DNA of 39,212 bases from Sporodiniella umbellata (Eukaryota; Mucoromycota; Mucoromycetes; Mucorales; Rhizopodaceae). The stretch's first letter is position 1; every line of letters begins with the position of its first letter. Positions 13,251 to 24,980 of the stretch are shown in pieces. Made by a program: the position numbers and the translations under genes. The stretch spans positions 1 through 39,212 of the forward strand of contig JAIXMR010000155.1 of assembly GCA_025677835.1 (NCBI GenBank), read 5' to 3'. The notes under the pieces are model-generated. The model saw nothing but the letters and a program-made list of their open reading frames with translations, was not told the origin of the DNA and did not search any database.

Positions 13251-15284
13251 TAGTAGGCGATAATCTACAAATACAAACCTATTAGATCATCACGGCTTAT
13301 GTGTAAGTACTATACCAATACCATATATATACGAGTGGCGCCAAAGTTATATATAATAATATTTATTTATATATATAAATCCGGAGTCTTACAAAAAAAT
13401 AGAGACGAAAAGTAAGAAAAAGAGGTTCCCTGGTGTAAAGAAAAAATGACAAAAGAGAAACAACTGTGGACTGATGAAATTTAAACAAAGCCAGTGTTGT
13501 TTGTGTATCCTTTTCCCCTACAGACATTGAATGTCAGCTTTTTTTTTTTTGAGAAAAAAAAACCCCCAATCAACATGATCATAGTTTGACTTGACTTTTA
13601 CTTTTTTCAAAATATAAACAATGCACTATTTTTAGGCTTTTGACCAGGTCATGGGGCTTGTTCTGAGTCAAATGTTTTTTTTTTTTTTTTGGAAGGTTGA
13701 TGTGTAGAAACTTGCTACAAATATGTTGTGTTGGAAGCAAACAAGCGATGTTTGCAAAAACAAAAATCCGATGCTTTGCTTGAAAGACTTTCTTTAATAT
13801 CTTAAAGAAATATAAGCAGTCTATTGGTCTAGACCTATAGGGTCTAATGTATGCTTTTGACAATTTTTTCCGAGCTAACGAAAACTTATTCTTTTTTTCA
13901 TAGAGGTGTGTCTTTTCCCTTTAAGTTACCAGAGATTACTACGAAAAAAAAAAGAAGACTCAAGGCAACTTCATATAAGGGTCTTTGGATATTAGTATCA
14001 GTCAGCTGGTCTAAGTAATACAAGCTCATGCAATAGGCTTAAAACCTCGCCAACTCACTAGTAAGCTAGCAGTAACTGACATGTATTTTTAGTATTTGTT
14101 TCAAGCACAAGGCTTTGACCGCACTATAAAATTGAAAACATAAAGATATGTCATAAAACGTACTAGCCGGTCTCCTCTTGAGGGATACATATGCTATCAA
14201 CTGAATTAGGTTTTTTGAACAATAGGAAGGTATCTTGTGACATTTGTATTAAGTGCACCGCTGGTATTTGTATGGACAGCATAGGTGCTCTTTCTAATAA
14301 AAAGAAATCAAACGAAAAAGCTATAGTCAATTTCTAAACCAATTGATGTAACGTTTTGGTTTCATAAAGTAACAACTAAGCCATCTTGGAAAGACACCAA
14401 TGATTTTTGAAATCATTAGTACGCTTTTTATGACAACAAGATGTTATTTATTCAAGTATATTGTAAAGAACAAAGACATCAAATCCTGGGTCCTTTTTTT
14501 TTCTACAATAAATTATATGAACGAACTGATGCTTTTTAGAAAAGGACTAGGTTGTCTATTTTGTAGGTTGTTCTAAAAGTGGCTTTAAAATCAACAGTAT
14601 TTTTAATGGTTTAGTCTGTGCTTGCTTTTTTAGTTTTTTATTTGGATTATGTTAAACACTGTGAAATAGTATGCAGCTATAAATAAGAGCAGCAAATGCT
14701 TAAATGGTAACTGAGCTAGTTTGTAGAATGGAAATCAAGGAAAATACATAATATTTGCAGATAACTTATTGTACAATTAACTTTGTTAATTTGAACATAC
14801 ACACAATAACTTTTTATAGTGTCTTGATTACCTATTTTCTAATTTTTTTCAAGACTGCGGGAAGTCAAAGTACTTATAAAAATCATTGTCATTGTCGAGA
14901 CAAAGGCCATTTTTAAAGAGGTATGCAGTACAGAACAAAAAAAAAAACAAATAATTTGGAAGACGTTCTCAACCAATAAAAATTAATCTTTTAGTATATA
15001 TATAGTCTGTTTTTCAAACGACGGACATTATTCTTATTTTGGATAACTTTTGTGGTTTTAAGGGAATAAGGGATGAAAGACTGAAATGACTGGACTAGAT
15101 AACATTTGATCTAAAAACTAATATAAGTTCTAACTTCTTTTAGAAATTTGAAAGGAAAAAAAACTTTTAGTTATTTTTTTGTATTTTTAAATTCCCTAAT
15201 ATAGAAACGTCTTCCTTTACTTCTTTACTTAGAGCAGCTGAAAGCAATTCAAGTCAGTCAGCACAAAGCGTTGTTGTATATTTA
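13251..15284. other. 2-kb AT-rich spacer between the ASH-domain gene and the thioesterase gene
   Basis: No gene is supported. The first 130 bp (TATATAT-rich around 13322-13380) is probably the promoter of the ASH-domain gene. The rest has many A/T homopolymers (for example T runs near 13539 and 13675-13692). Short open frames such as the one at 13579-13863 (minus) have low-complexity translations. The part near 15284 should be the thioesterase 3' UTR. Confidence 0.6.
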
Positions 15285-16851
15285 TTAATTGTCTTTCATA
15301 GACTCTAATAGTGCGTGCCTGGAGTAAATCCCTTGTTGGCGTCTACGTTTTGCGTTAATCCAAAGCATGGATTCTGCGTATGTTCTTGGCAGTATACGGC
15401 GAAGTCTTACATCAGAGCTCCCAGTAATCAATGTAAAATAAAAAACATTAGTAGCTTCCCGTAAATCCTCTTCAATGCTCACAACGTCTGCTACAACGCG
15501 AACTTGAACTGTGCGATGTGGAAAACCTTCTGAATAGATGATATTTGATTTCAAATTAAGTAGAGTGCCAACATGAACTGGTTTTCTAAACGCTACCTCA
15601 TCCATAGAGAGTAGTACGGGAGAAGATGATTTCATAAACATTGCCGTGTTAGCATATGCAAGCTCATAAGCACGGCGCATAAGATAACCTCCAAATATGT
15701 TATTGTGAATATTTCTGTCCTGTGGTTGCATCAAAAAGTTGCTTTCAAGTTTTGTATCGCTCATCCATACTTTATCTTCAGGGAGTGGCTGTCTTTCATC
15801 TGAAGTGTCACTGGTGTATTTTGAATATTCCAAAAAGACATCGTGTATATCCAATCTTTCTGCAGGAGTAGGCGGCTGGCGCGTTAGTGACGTTTCTTTC
15901 TCTCTCTTCTTTCTTTGTTTTGTGGCTTCGCCAATATCAAATAGGCGCTCTTCGGCGGTAGATTCTAGCCGTAAAGGGTTGACTTTGATAGGCTTTTGTG
16001 TAGCAGAATCTATAGCAACCATAGTAAACCGTGTGGCCAAAACAGTATTTTTTCCTATAGTGCATAGTGTGTTTGGGGTTTTTTTAGTAGGTTCAGGAAG
16101 CTCATCACCGCATGTCTCAGCTTTAATAAATACTATATCATGTATTTTAGTATTGGTAATAAGGTTAGAAAAAGATTCTCACCTTCCATAGAACTTGAGC
16201 CAACATGTGTCACATGGCCAGTAAACTTGTAATTCTCAATTCCAGCCTCTGGCAAAAACAGATCAAACCTATCCACGCTAGCGGTAACGACAGTAACTGG
16301 AGAAGCATCGGGATCATGGTTATCAATATGTTTGTAGGCAATGGCGCCAGCTAATGCATCAAGGTCTATATATGCATAAGGACATAAGACTTCTAATTCA
16401 ATCTATAGCATCTTCATATATACCTTCAAGTAGTTTTCCAGTTCTGATTTTGCCGTTAGAGAAAATGTATTGGTCTAAAAGCTCTGGGTCTGACTTGAAA
16501 GGTAGATAGTCCTCTACATAACTGTTTTCCATCTTTATGTTCATTTATAAATTTAGCCTTTTTTTTTGTTTGACTTTCTTACAGTTTTTTCAACATAAAA
16601 TCTGGGCTTAGAAGATACAACCGGCCGTTTACACTCTCTTTCAAGAATTTTATCGGCCCAAAATGCAGTTGGATAAACTGTAAATGCACCATGTTTGTCT
16701 AAAAAACGTATATTCATAATTATGCCCAAAACACTATATCATTTTTACTTTGACGTTTCAAAGAGGCATGAAATGACTGAAGAGCGGGCCTATTTTTTAT
16801 TTGTAAAGTAGATGCTTTCTTGATAAAACTTTTAGCTTGCCCAGTAAACAT
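15285..16851 (-). CDS. ACOT9: Mitochondrial acyl-CoA thioesterase, ACOT9 type (double hotdog), five exons, 452 aa
   Basis: Hydrolyses acyl-CoA to free acid and CoA, in animals in the mitochondrial matrix. Exons: 16851..16749, 16698..16583, 16532..16424, 16365..16183, 16132..15285; introns are 50, 50, 58 and 50 nt and all phases agree. Exon 1 encodes MFTGQAKSFIKKASTLQIKN, rich in K, S and A with no acidic residue, as expected of a matrix-targeting presequence. The first hotdog domain contains GKIRTGKLLEDLDALAGAIAYKH and TVVTASVDRFDL. The second contains RNIHNNIFGGYLMRRAYELAY and MDEVAFRKPVHVGTLL. Length matches ACOT9 (about 440 aa). The Met at 16717 also starts an open frame, but that ATG falls inside intron 1; the 16851 start is preferred because it adds the presequence and splices in phase. 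Substrate chain length cannot be inferred. Confidence 0.88.
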
Positions 16852-19678
16852 GGAAGAAAAACCAAAAATATGTATTTATATAAAAAGAAAAGAATTGCAG
16901 CACAATAGAATGCAACACAGCTTTTTTTTTTTTTTGACAAGGCTTTCTAATCCGAATTGAGCCAATCAGGATAAGGTCAAATGCAGTACCCAGCACAAAA
17001 ATAACCTGAGATTGGTGGGAATTGATGTTTGTGTAACATGTTTTGTCATAATGTTTTCAGCAGTCGTTGTTTCAAAACAGACACCTTGGATATCAAATTA
17101 CAGTCTAAGATTAGTACCGCGACCGCTCTTTAGACAATAAAAAGTAGCAGTTTCCAAAATTGATGCCGTATGTTTGCCTATAATTTGTATTGTAAAATGC
17201 GACTTTGGGAAACCTGTACTCGATTGGGATTTTTGTATCATAAAAGAATCAGTAAACAATTTCTAATAGGGAAAGTGTTTTGTATTAACTGTAAATCAGC
17301 TATAATAGCAGCTCTCAATAAAAAGAGCGCCTTTTTGCTAGTAAAAAAGCAAAGTAGGCAGCGTTTCCGCGCGTTTTCTATCTAAATTATTGGAAACCGT
17401 ATAAAAAGCAAGGCGAAATGTAATATAGGTCATTCAAGACATTTATTAAGATTTGTTTCCAAAAACCAGTTTACTCTAACTGTCCTATTAACTCAGATCA
17501 TCATGTAGAGATTTTCAAGCTTTCAAAGTGGATTTTAAAAGCGTGTGTAACAATACACCTTTTTTTTTTTTTTTTTCCAATAACGATGGCCACGTTTTTC
17601 AGTCCAAGTAAAGACAGATGCTTAGCTTCGTTGTAACTGTTAGTTCTTTTTTTTTTTTTTTTAGTATTATTAGTCGTATTTCGCTTCAAATGTTTATTTA
17701 ATTGGGTCAACTTTTTTTTTGCTTATATTCAACTGAGCCTTTTTGTAAACTCAGGCACAGGGAACGTTGGTTTAATTGTTTTCTCATTAGTTGGCAGGGC
17801 ATCAAATGAAAACCGCTTTTTTAATGAAGTAAAACACATGTAGTAGTTTTAAAAGTGTTTGTTTTCAAATTTCAAAACCAACTGAAGAACATATTTTTGG
17901 TAGTACGTACATCTCAAAAACACTCTTTGTGTATGAGTACATAAGAAAAAAACAGTGAAACTTTGCGGCTTGGGGTATCTTTTGACATATTTCTCCACTT
18001 TAAAAACGAAGGATTAGTCGAAAAAACCTGTTGACCAGAGGATCCAGTTTTAACTTTTGGCTACAAATATATATGCTTTTGGAATATAATATAATAAAAA
18101 GCACCCCTCGGTATACATATCTATGTTTTATACTATAGTTAATTTTTGTACTGCCAAAAAGGTGTTGTAAAGTAGTGTGTGTATATATATAAGCCTTATT
18201 TGGAACCAAGTACGAGCTAATGTCTTTCCGTGGTCAAGATGTTATTGAAGTTGCGAAAACCTCAATTTTTTTATTTTTTTGCCTTCGTAAATACCATATT
18301 GATCATGATTTTTTGTAATTTTAACAGTAAAGCCTTGCATCTGTTGCATTTAATTTAAATGTTTAGTATTATAACTAGAGTTAAAAAGAATAGATTCTAA
18401 ATTTCGCTTTGGTTGCTGTACTTCACAAAAAAGAACACCTGTCAGCTATTGTATATTTGTTGAGCTCTTAGTGAAGTTACAGCTTTTTATAAACGTTACC
18501 TATTTTACCACTGTTATCGAATTGGAATAATAGATTAGTTCCCTTATAATGTCCCCCAGACCTACCTGGACTTTACCACCACAGCCTTTTTCGGTAAGAT
18601 ATGTTATGAACAATGTTTTTGTTCAAATAAAACCCTTATAGTATCTGTGGCTACACTGTTTGTAGAAGTTTTCTTCCTTTCTTTCAATGTATCAAGAGAT
18701 TTGTAGCGCTCTTAAGTAAAAAGTCATGATGAAAATCGTGATTTTAATTGCGTTTACCCAAATAGTTGTTCTACTGGATTTATTCCTAACAGTCAACTCT
18801 CGTTGATATAAATATAATTATAAGAGACTCTAAGTTTGTGTATAATAACGTTTTTGTATTTGTTTGAAGTTTTCGCTTGAAAAATGTTCTCAAACTTCCA
18901 AGTTTTTTTAGATCATATATCACATAAATAGAAGTACCCTTGTAAGTTTAACTCTAGTTTTAATATTCTTATCATATATAAACTAGTTTCGGAAGACAAT
19001 ATATGTTATTTACTATAGGTATTTTTATCGCCAAAACGCAAAATAAAATGAACTCAACTAGGTTTTGATGCCTTCTATCGCCAATGTTGCTAAAGGTTTT
19101 AAAACAGTGTGACTTTATTCTTGAAAAGTATATACCATATAAGGACATGAAGGTATATACATATATGTCAACCAAACAGCAAATTCCATAGACAAAAGAA
19201 CAAAACAAAAATTAGAAGACGCAGGAAGGGCTTAGTAAGAAATACACACTCGTCTATTTGTTTGTTTATTTTTACTTTGAAAATATCTTCGTTTCCTAAA
19301 CAACTCAGTTTTATTCTGCATGATTTTTTTCAAAAATAAATAAATAAAAATGTTTCGTTTCTTTCTCCTATATCGAGATCAGTAATAAAAGTTCATTTCG
19401 TTCTGCAATTTTATAAAAAATGTAAGTACATTTCGTTTGCAATGTGTCTTTAAAAACATTAAACTTTGTGTTCTATATTTTACTCTAACCTTAGCTACTT
19501 TACACTAAAGAATACAGTAAATGATCAGAAAAAAAAAAGCAGATTAACAAAGCAGCTAAAGTCAACTCATTGTCGCAATCTTTTTTCTCTTTTCAGCTAA
19601 AACCACTCCATAGACGCCACTATATGATGCCTTTGCAGAAAACAGCAAAGCGATATAATAAACAAGATTCGAGTAAGA
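16852..19678. other. 2.8-kb very AT-rich spacer between divergent thioesterase and adenylate cyclase genes
   Basis: No gene is supported. The two flanking genes point away from each other, so both promoters should lie here. One counted line (18241-18300) is 27% GC. There are several long homopolymers, for example T runs at 17560-17577 and 17647-17662. Open frames such as 17170-17385 (+) have no recognisable motif. I looked for tRNA B-box sequences on both strands and saw none convincing. Confidence 0.6.
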
Positions 19679-22600
19679 ATGTCAGTTAACGAAGCTTTTT
19701 TTTTTCTAAGAGACTTTCAAGCTTCAATACATCCAACATCCACAACTAAAGATAAGAAAAGAAGCATATTTCGATTTAGAAGAAAAAAAAGTATGTACGA
19801 AAACAAAGGAATAACTAATATGTACACAGAGAAATGACTCCATTACCTGTCACAGGCCAAGCGGATTCCCTCAACGATAGCACAAAAAAGATTGACCACA
19901 TTGATATCGAAAAGAGTGGATCTGCAACGACAGAAAAAAGAAAAAAGTCTGAAAGTTCAATTTTGTCCAAAAGCGGACTAATCAGTAACGAAAAGGTTTG
20001 TATACAGCCATATATGTTTATACACAGATACTTTTTATTAAGACTAATTCATGTTGTGCTTGTTATATTTAGGGACGTTTTGGATGTAAGTTGTGACACA
20101 CTCTCTAAAAAAGCTTGTACAAAACGAGCGTACTGATAGTAAAAAAAAAGCCTTTAGTACAATCCAGGATACAACAAAAGGCGATCAGCGATCAGAAATA
20201 TATCCGATACCACAAGTAACATTGTATATAAATAAGATTGCAATTAATACGAAAAAAGCTTAGTCCTCTTTTTACAAAGCAAACATTAGATCTACATGAC
20301 AAACATTGGTCAAGTTTGGACAACCTAGTTGTGCAACCACCAGATGAAGACGATAATATGGAATGTTTTACAGTAGCTGAACGCGAAGCTTGGAAAGCGC
20401 CAGACAGAAACGTAATTACGTATTTTTTTAACAATTAAAGCTAATTCTTTAGTATCATATCCGGATTTTTCGCGACGATGGCACTTTTGCTACACAGTCG
20501 GTTTCTATAAATACAACAGCTGGAGAAATAGTTCAAAGACTTGCTGATAAGCTCTTTCTGCGAGACTTAACAAAATACAGACTTACATTAGTCAGAAATA
20601 ATACTGGTAAAAAAAGGATATTTAGATGAAGCCCTTAACCAAAAAAAGTAGAGCGTGTTATACAGCCTTATGAGCAGCCTATCAGAATCCAAAAAAAGTT
20701 ACTTGAACAAATTGGTTACACTGATGAAGACAATATTGAGTATTTGGGACGCGAAGATAACTCATATTTGTATCGCTTTCAGTTTAGAGCAAATACTACA
20801 ATGGCACTCCAAAAAAAAGTAATGGAATTAGATGAAAATGCTGGCTTTACTGCACAAAACATTACATCTATTCCTAGCTTTTTGTACAATTGCGCTCCTG
20901 ATATAAACTCACTTGATCTATCACAAAATGCAATGCTTGATATTCCTACTGAATTTTTACAACTCTGTGGAAATTTACGAGATCTCTCACTAAAAAACAA
21001 CGAATACACCAAACTACCTGCTTCAGTTCGTTTTGCTCCTAAACTCAAATACCTCAACATATCTGGGAATAAGATAGAGGATCTCACAAATACTTGTCTT
21101 CACGAGCTGACCGGTCTTGTATCGCTGTATGCTTTCAGTAACTATTTGACCTCTCTACCTGGAGATTTTGCAAAATTCAAAAACCTGACTGCCCTACATA
21201 TATCAAATAACTCAATTACAGTTTTTCCGCAAGTGGTGTGCAATATAAATAGTCTGGCTCTTCTTAATATTAGCTTCAACAAAATATCTCAGATTCCAGA
21301 AGAAATTGGCAAGCTTACTCGGCTTACAGTTCTTTCTGCAATAGCCAATCGATTAAGCGGAAGCCTGCCTCTAGCCTTTTCAAAACTGAAAAGCTTGAAA
21401 AAACTTGATTTAAGACAAAATCAAATAACTAACTTGGACTCCTTATATGGCTTGATAAATATAGAGCATATATCAATCGATTACAACTCAACAGTTGCAA
21501 TGAGCTACGGATTCAAACATTTAAAGAAGCTCATTATGCCCAGAAACAATCTTAGTCAATTCAGTATAGTTGGCGGCCGATGTGCCTTGACTGAAATCAA
21601 CTTGGCTAGCTGTCAGCTCCCTTCTTTACCAGATGATATATTTTATTATACAGCATCTCTTGAGTCTTTGACTTTAGATAGAAACCTACTGACAAGCTTA
21701 CCTAACAGCACTACCTCTCTAGTTAACCTTGTCTACCTTTCTGTAAAAAATAACTCTTTAAACGCTCTCCCTTCCGGAATCTCAAAGATGACAGCATTAA
21801 AAACCCTTAATGTTCAGAGCAATCACTTGAAAACTATACCCCAAGACATATGGTTTTGTGTAATGCTAAAAAACCTCAATTGCTCGTCTAACTTTCTGGA
21901 AAGCTTTCCAGATCCATACAATACGCTGCTTTCTGACAGTTTTATGTTTCAAGAGACCACCTCTTGTACCGAACAGAATTCAACACCAGCCATCACAGAG
22001 TCCGTCCATCCATTTGACGTTTCGGGAGGAACACAAACTACAAACTTCAACCCTCCTTCTTTTTTTGGAAACCCTCAAAATCATCCCCCTCCTCTATCTC
22101 TTGTTTTGGCACATCTCTACTTAGGAGATAATCGACTAACAGACGATGTTTGGTCTCCTATATCCCTATTCACTGAGCTTCAGACGCTCAACCTGTCTTT
22201 TAACGACCTGTACGAAATTCCGCCTGAAGGACTTTGTCATGTAAGGCTATTCGAGCTATATCTTTCCGGAAACCATCTTGTCTCGCTTCCTTCTGATGAC
22301 ATTGCAAGACTTTCACATCTTCGAGTCTTGGCCGTAAATAGCAATAAACTACAAACTTTGCCTGGAGAAATTTGTAAATTACGGAAGCTATCTGTGCTTG
22401 ATGCTGGTCACAATACCTTAAAATACAATGTATCAAATTGGCCATATGATTGGAACTGGTAAAAAAAAAAAAAAAAACTGCCAAAAGAAAAACGAGGTTC
22501 TCATAATACAATGTAGGAATTATAACCTAGGGCTTAAATATCTTAACCTATCCGGAAACAAGCGCTTAGAGATTAAATCTGCTTTGTCCGAAAACCAAAA

Positions 22601-24936
22601 TATAAAAGAGGAAACCAGAACCGATTTCGATGCATTGACGCGGCTACGTATGTTAGGGCTTATGGATATTACAATATCCAAAGATTTTATCAGCCCAGAC
22701 GAAAACACTGACCGCCGTGTACGCAGCTCGCCCTCTGAAGTAAACGGCATGAGCTATGGTGTAGCAGATTGGCTCGGAACGAGTAACCATCTTTCAACCT
22801 GGGATTTGGTGAAGCCGCGCTTTCGTAAAGAAAATAACGAGTGCCTATTTGGTTTATTCGATTCTAAAAACAACGACAATTCAGGGTGCCGTTTAGCTCA
22901 TTTTTTGAATGAAAACATATGCGAACGTTTTAAACAAGAGCTGGAAAAAAATAGACAAGGGGACACAGTTGTATCCGCATTACGAAGAACTTTCTTAAGA
23001 CTAGAAAGAAGCTTTGAACCTATGAGTGATAGAGAAAGCGGTGTTTCAGGGCTAGTGTGCTACATTGCTGGAAAAGATCTCTATGTAGCAAACGCTGGCG
23101 ACGCGCTGGCTGTTATTTCTCGCAGCAATGGCCAAGCTTACGAGACTACGCAAAAACACATTCCTCTACACCCAAGTGAGATTGTTCGCATCAGGAATGC
23201 TGGGGGCTTTGTCTCTAATTCAGGCGAGCTGAATAAACAGATTGCTGTATCCAGAGGTTTCGGCTACTATCATCTTATTCCTATGATCAGTCCTAATCCT
23301 TTCATTTCGAAGATTGAACTCGAAAAAGACGATGAGTTTGTTATTATGGCTTCTAAAGGACTTTGGGATAGATTTTCTTACCAAACTGCGGTCGATGTTG
23401 TCAGACAAGAAAAGGATGACCTAATGGTTGCTGCCCAAAAACTTCGAGATCTAGCTTTAGCCTATGGCTCAAGCGATAAGATAACAATTATGATTATTGG
23501 TGTGGGAGACCTTTTCAATAAACAAGAAAAGCACAAAAAAGCATGGGGTGCCAATAGATTAGCTACAAGCGAGAGTGCAATACTTGCAGATGAAGGAATA
23601 AGTACTCCAGGTGTCATCAACAAAAACAAACGTCGTGCCAAGGGTGAGTTGCCCGGAGATTCAGTAAGTCGATAGAAAATTTAAATGCCTATACTAAAAG
23701 CTTAAAAAGACTCTAGCAAGGCTTGATAAAGAAGTATCACCACCAATAAATCAGGTAGCATTGGTTTTTACAGATATTAAAAGCTCGACTCTTCTTTGGG
23801 ACACACAGTTAGAAAACATGCGCTCAGCAATCAAAATCCATGACGCTGTTATGCGCCGCACACTTCGAAGCATAGGTGGATATGAAGTAAAGACAGAAGG
23901 AGATGCTTTTATGGTTTGTTTTCAAGATGTAGTGGCAGCTCTACTGTGGTGTTTTACCGTACAGCTACAATTGCTTGAGGCAGACTGGCCAACTGGAATA
24001 TTAGAAGCTGTAGAGAGTGGCCCAAATGTAATCTTTCGAGGGCTTTCTGTCCGTATGGGTGTTCATTTAGGTACGCCTGTTTATGAACGTAACCCTATTA
24101 CAAAAAGGATGGATTATTTTGGTCCTGTAGTAAACAAGGCCAGTAGAATATGCAACGTTGCGGACGGCGGCCAAATATGTGTGTCATCGGACGTGATTAC
24201 AGCTCTTCGCAAAAATATAGGAATGGTAGAAGAAGACGATGATGACTCTTTAGATACAAAATCCCACTCTCGCGATATTCAGCAGCTAAAGCAGCTCGGG
24301 TTTCGCATTGTCGATTTAGGAGAGTATCGCTTAAAAGGGCTTGAGATACCAGAAGTGTTAAGTTTGATATTCCCCAAGCAACTAGTAGGTCGTATGAGCC
24401 TTATGAATGAAACAAGTTCTGCAGCATCTTCCACTCCTCAGAAAGAAACTGCTGAGGCTGTTTTTCGTCAAGATCTTTCACTTTCCGTATCCCCCCCAGT
24501 TGGCCGAAAAATTGACTTTTCTCTGGTGACAGCTCTTAGCGAATTGACAATTCGATTAGAATCTTCAGCAGCAGATTGTTCGGCTAGTCATATCAAAAAA
24601 GACGCAATGCTTCAATATTCGCAAATGCTGCAAAGACACATAGAGGAAGTCGCTTCTGATGAAGAAATGCTGGTATTGATAGAAAACTTTGTTGTACGCA
24701 TCGAGGTAAATACGCTTTTTTTTTTACTTTAATATGTACTGGAATGCAATACGAGCTTATATAACATCGACCAGAATGTAGTTTCTTCACTGTATTTGAA
24801 AAAAGTGGGTCGTTTCTCCAACGTTCTGGAAAAATTAGGAGAAGCAGTTGATTTGGATGTTTTGCACATACAGAGGGCCCTTCAAGTGTTTTCAGGGGTT
24901 GAAGAGTTAAAAAATAATCAAATGTCTTATAAATAG
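19679..24936 (+). CDS. CYR1: Adenylate cyclase (RA - LRR - PP2C-like - class III cyclase), ten exons, about 1,594 aa
   Basis: Makes cAMP from ATP downstream of Ras and G-alpha. Exons: 19679..19790, about 19832..19995, 20073..20085, 20151..20215, 20259..20411, 20453..20606, 20649..22458, 22517..23663, 23701..24705, 24775..24936. Phases fit throughout, including a 13-nt exon 3. A Ras-associating domain (YHIRIFRDDGTFATQSVSIN to REDNSYLYRF, about 170-265) is followed by more than a dozen leucine-rich repeats (about 280-850). Next is a PP2C-like domain (about 900-1160) with degraded metal-site motifs. The cyclase domain (from about 1226) has VFTDIKSS and VKTEGDAF with the metal Asp and base-selecting Lys, and FGPVVNKASRI. 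The C-terminal tail (VVSSLYLKKVGRFSNVLEKLGEAVDLD) matches the region after the cyclase domain in fungal enzymes. Exon 1 (MSVNEAFFFLRDFQASIHP) is less certain: its acceptor must be the second AG of CAGAG to stay in frame. Starting at 19834 instead gives 1,556 aa. Confidence 0.92.
20073..20085 (+). other. CYR1: 13-nt micro-exon (exon 3 of the adenylate cyclase)
   Basis: The sequence GGACGTTTTGGAT sits between TATATTTAG (acceptor) and GTAAGT (donor). It converts phase 0 after exon 2 into phase 1, the only phase in which exon 4 joins exon 5 without a stop. The result reads SNEK-GRFG-SFSTIQDTT. Prediction only. Confidence 0.6.
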
Positions 24937-24958
24937 TTTTGTAAATATAAAAAGTAAA

Positions 24959-24964
24959 AATAAA
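24959..24964 (+). terminator. AATAAA poly(A)-signal-like motif of adenylate cyclase
   Basis: AATAAA lies 22 bp after the stop codon and only 16 bp before the convergent MCY1 stop, so the 3' UTRs of the two genes very probably overlap. Confidence 0.45.
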
Positions 24965-24980
24965 GTCTAGATGGTCCGTT

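Noticed and set aside
13579..13863. 94-residue minus-strand frame in the spacer upstream of the ASH-domain gene
   Set aside because: It runs through a long T tract (KKKKKK) and has no coding-like features.
20595..20660. Apparent pair of compensating frameshifts in the RA domain of adenylate cyclase (A7 runs)
   Set aside because: The segment 20607-20648 is a normal 42-nt GT-AG intron with a CTTAAC branch-like site; removing it joins RNNT to VERVIQPYEQ in phase.
22428..22517. Break of the LRR region of adenylate cyclase into two separate genes
   Set aside because: A 58-nt intron (22459-22516, GT followed by 16 A) joins YDWNW to NYNLGLKYLNLSGNK in phase, so it is one gene.
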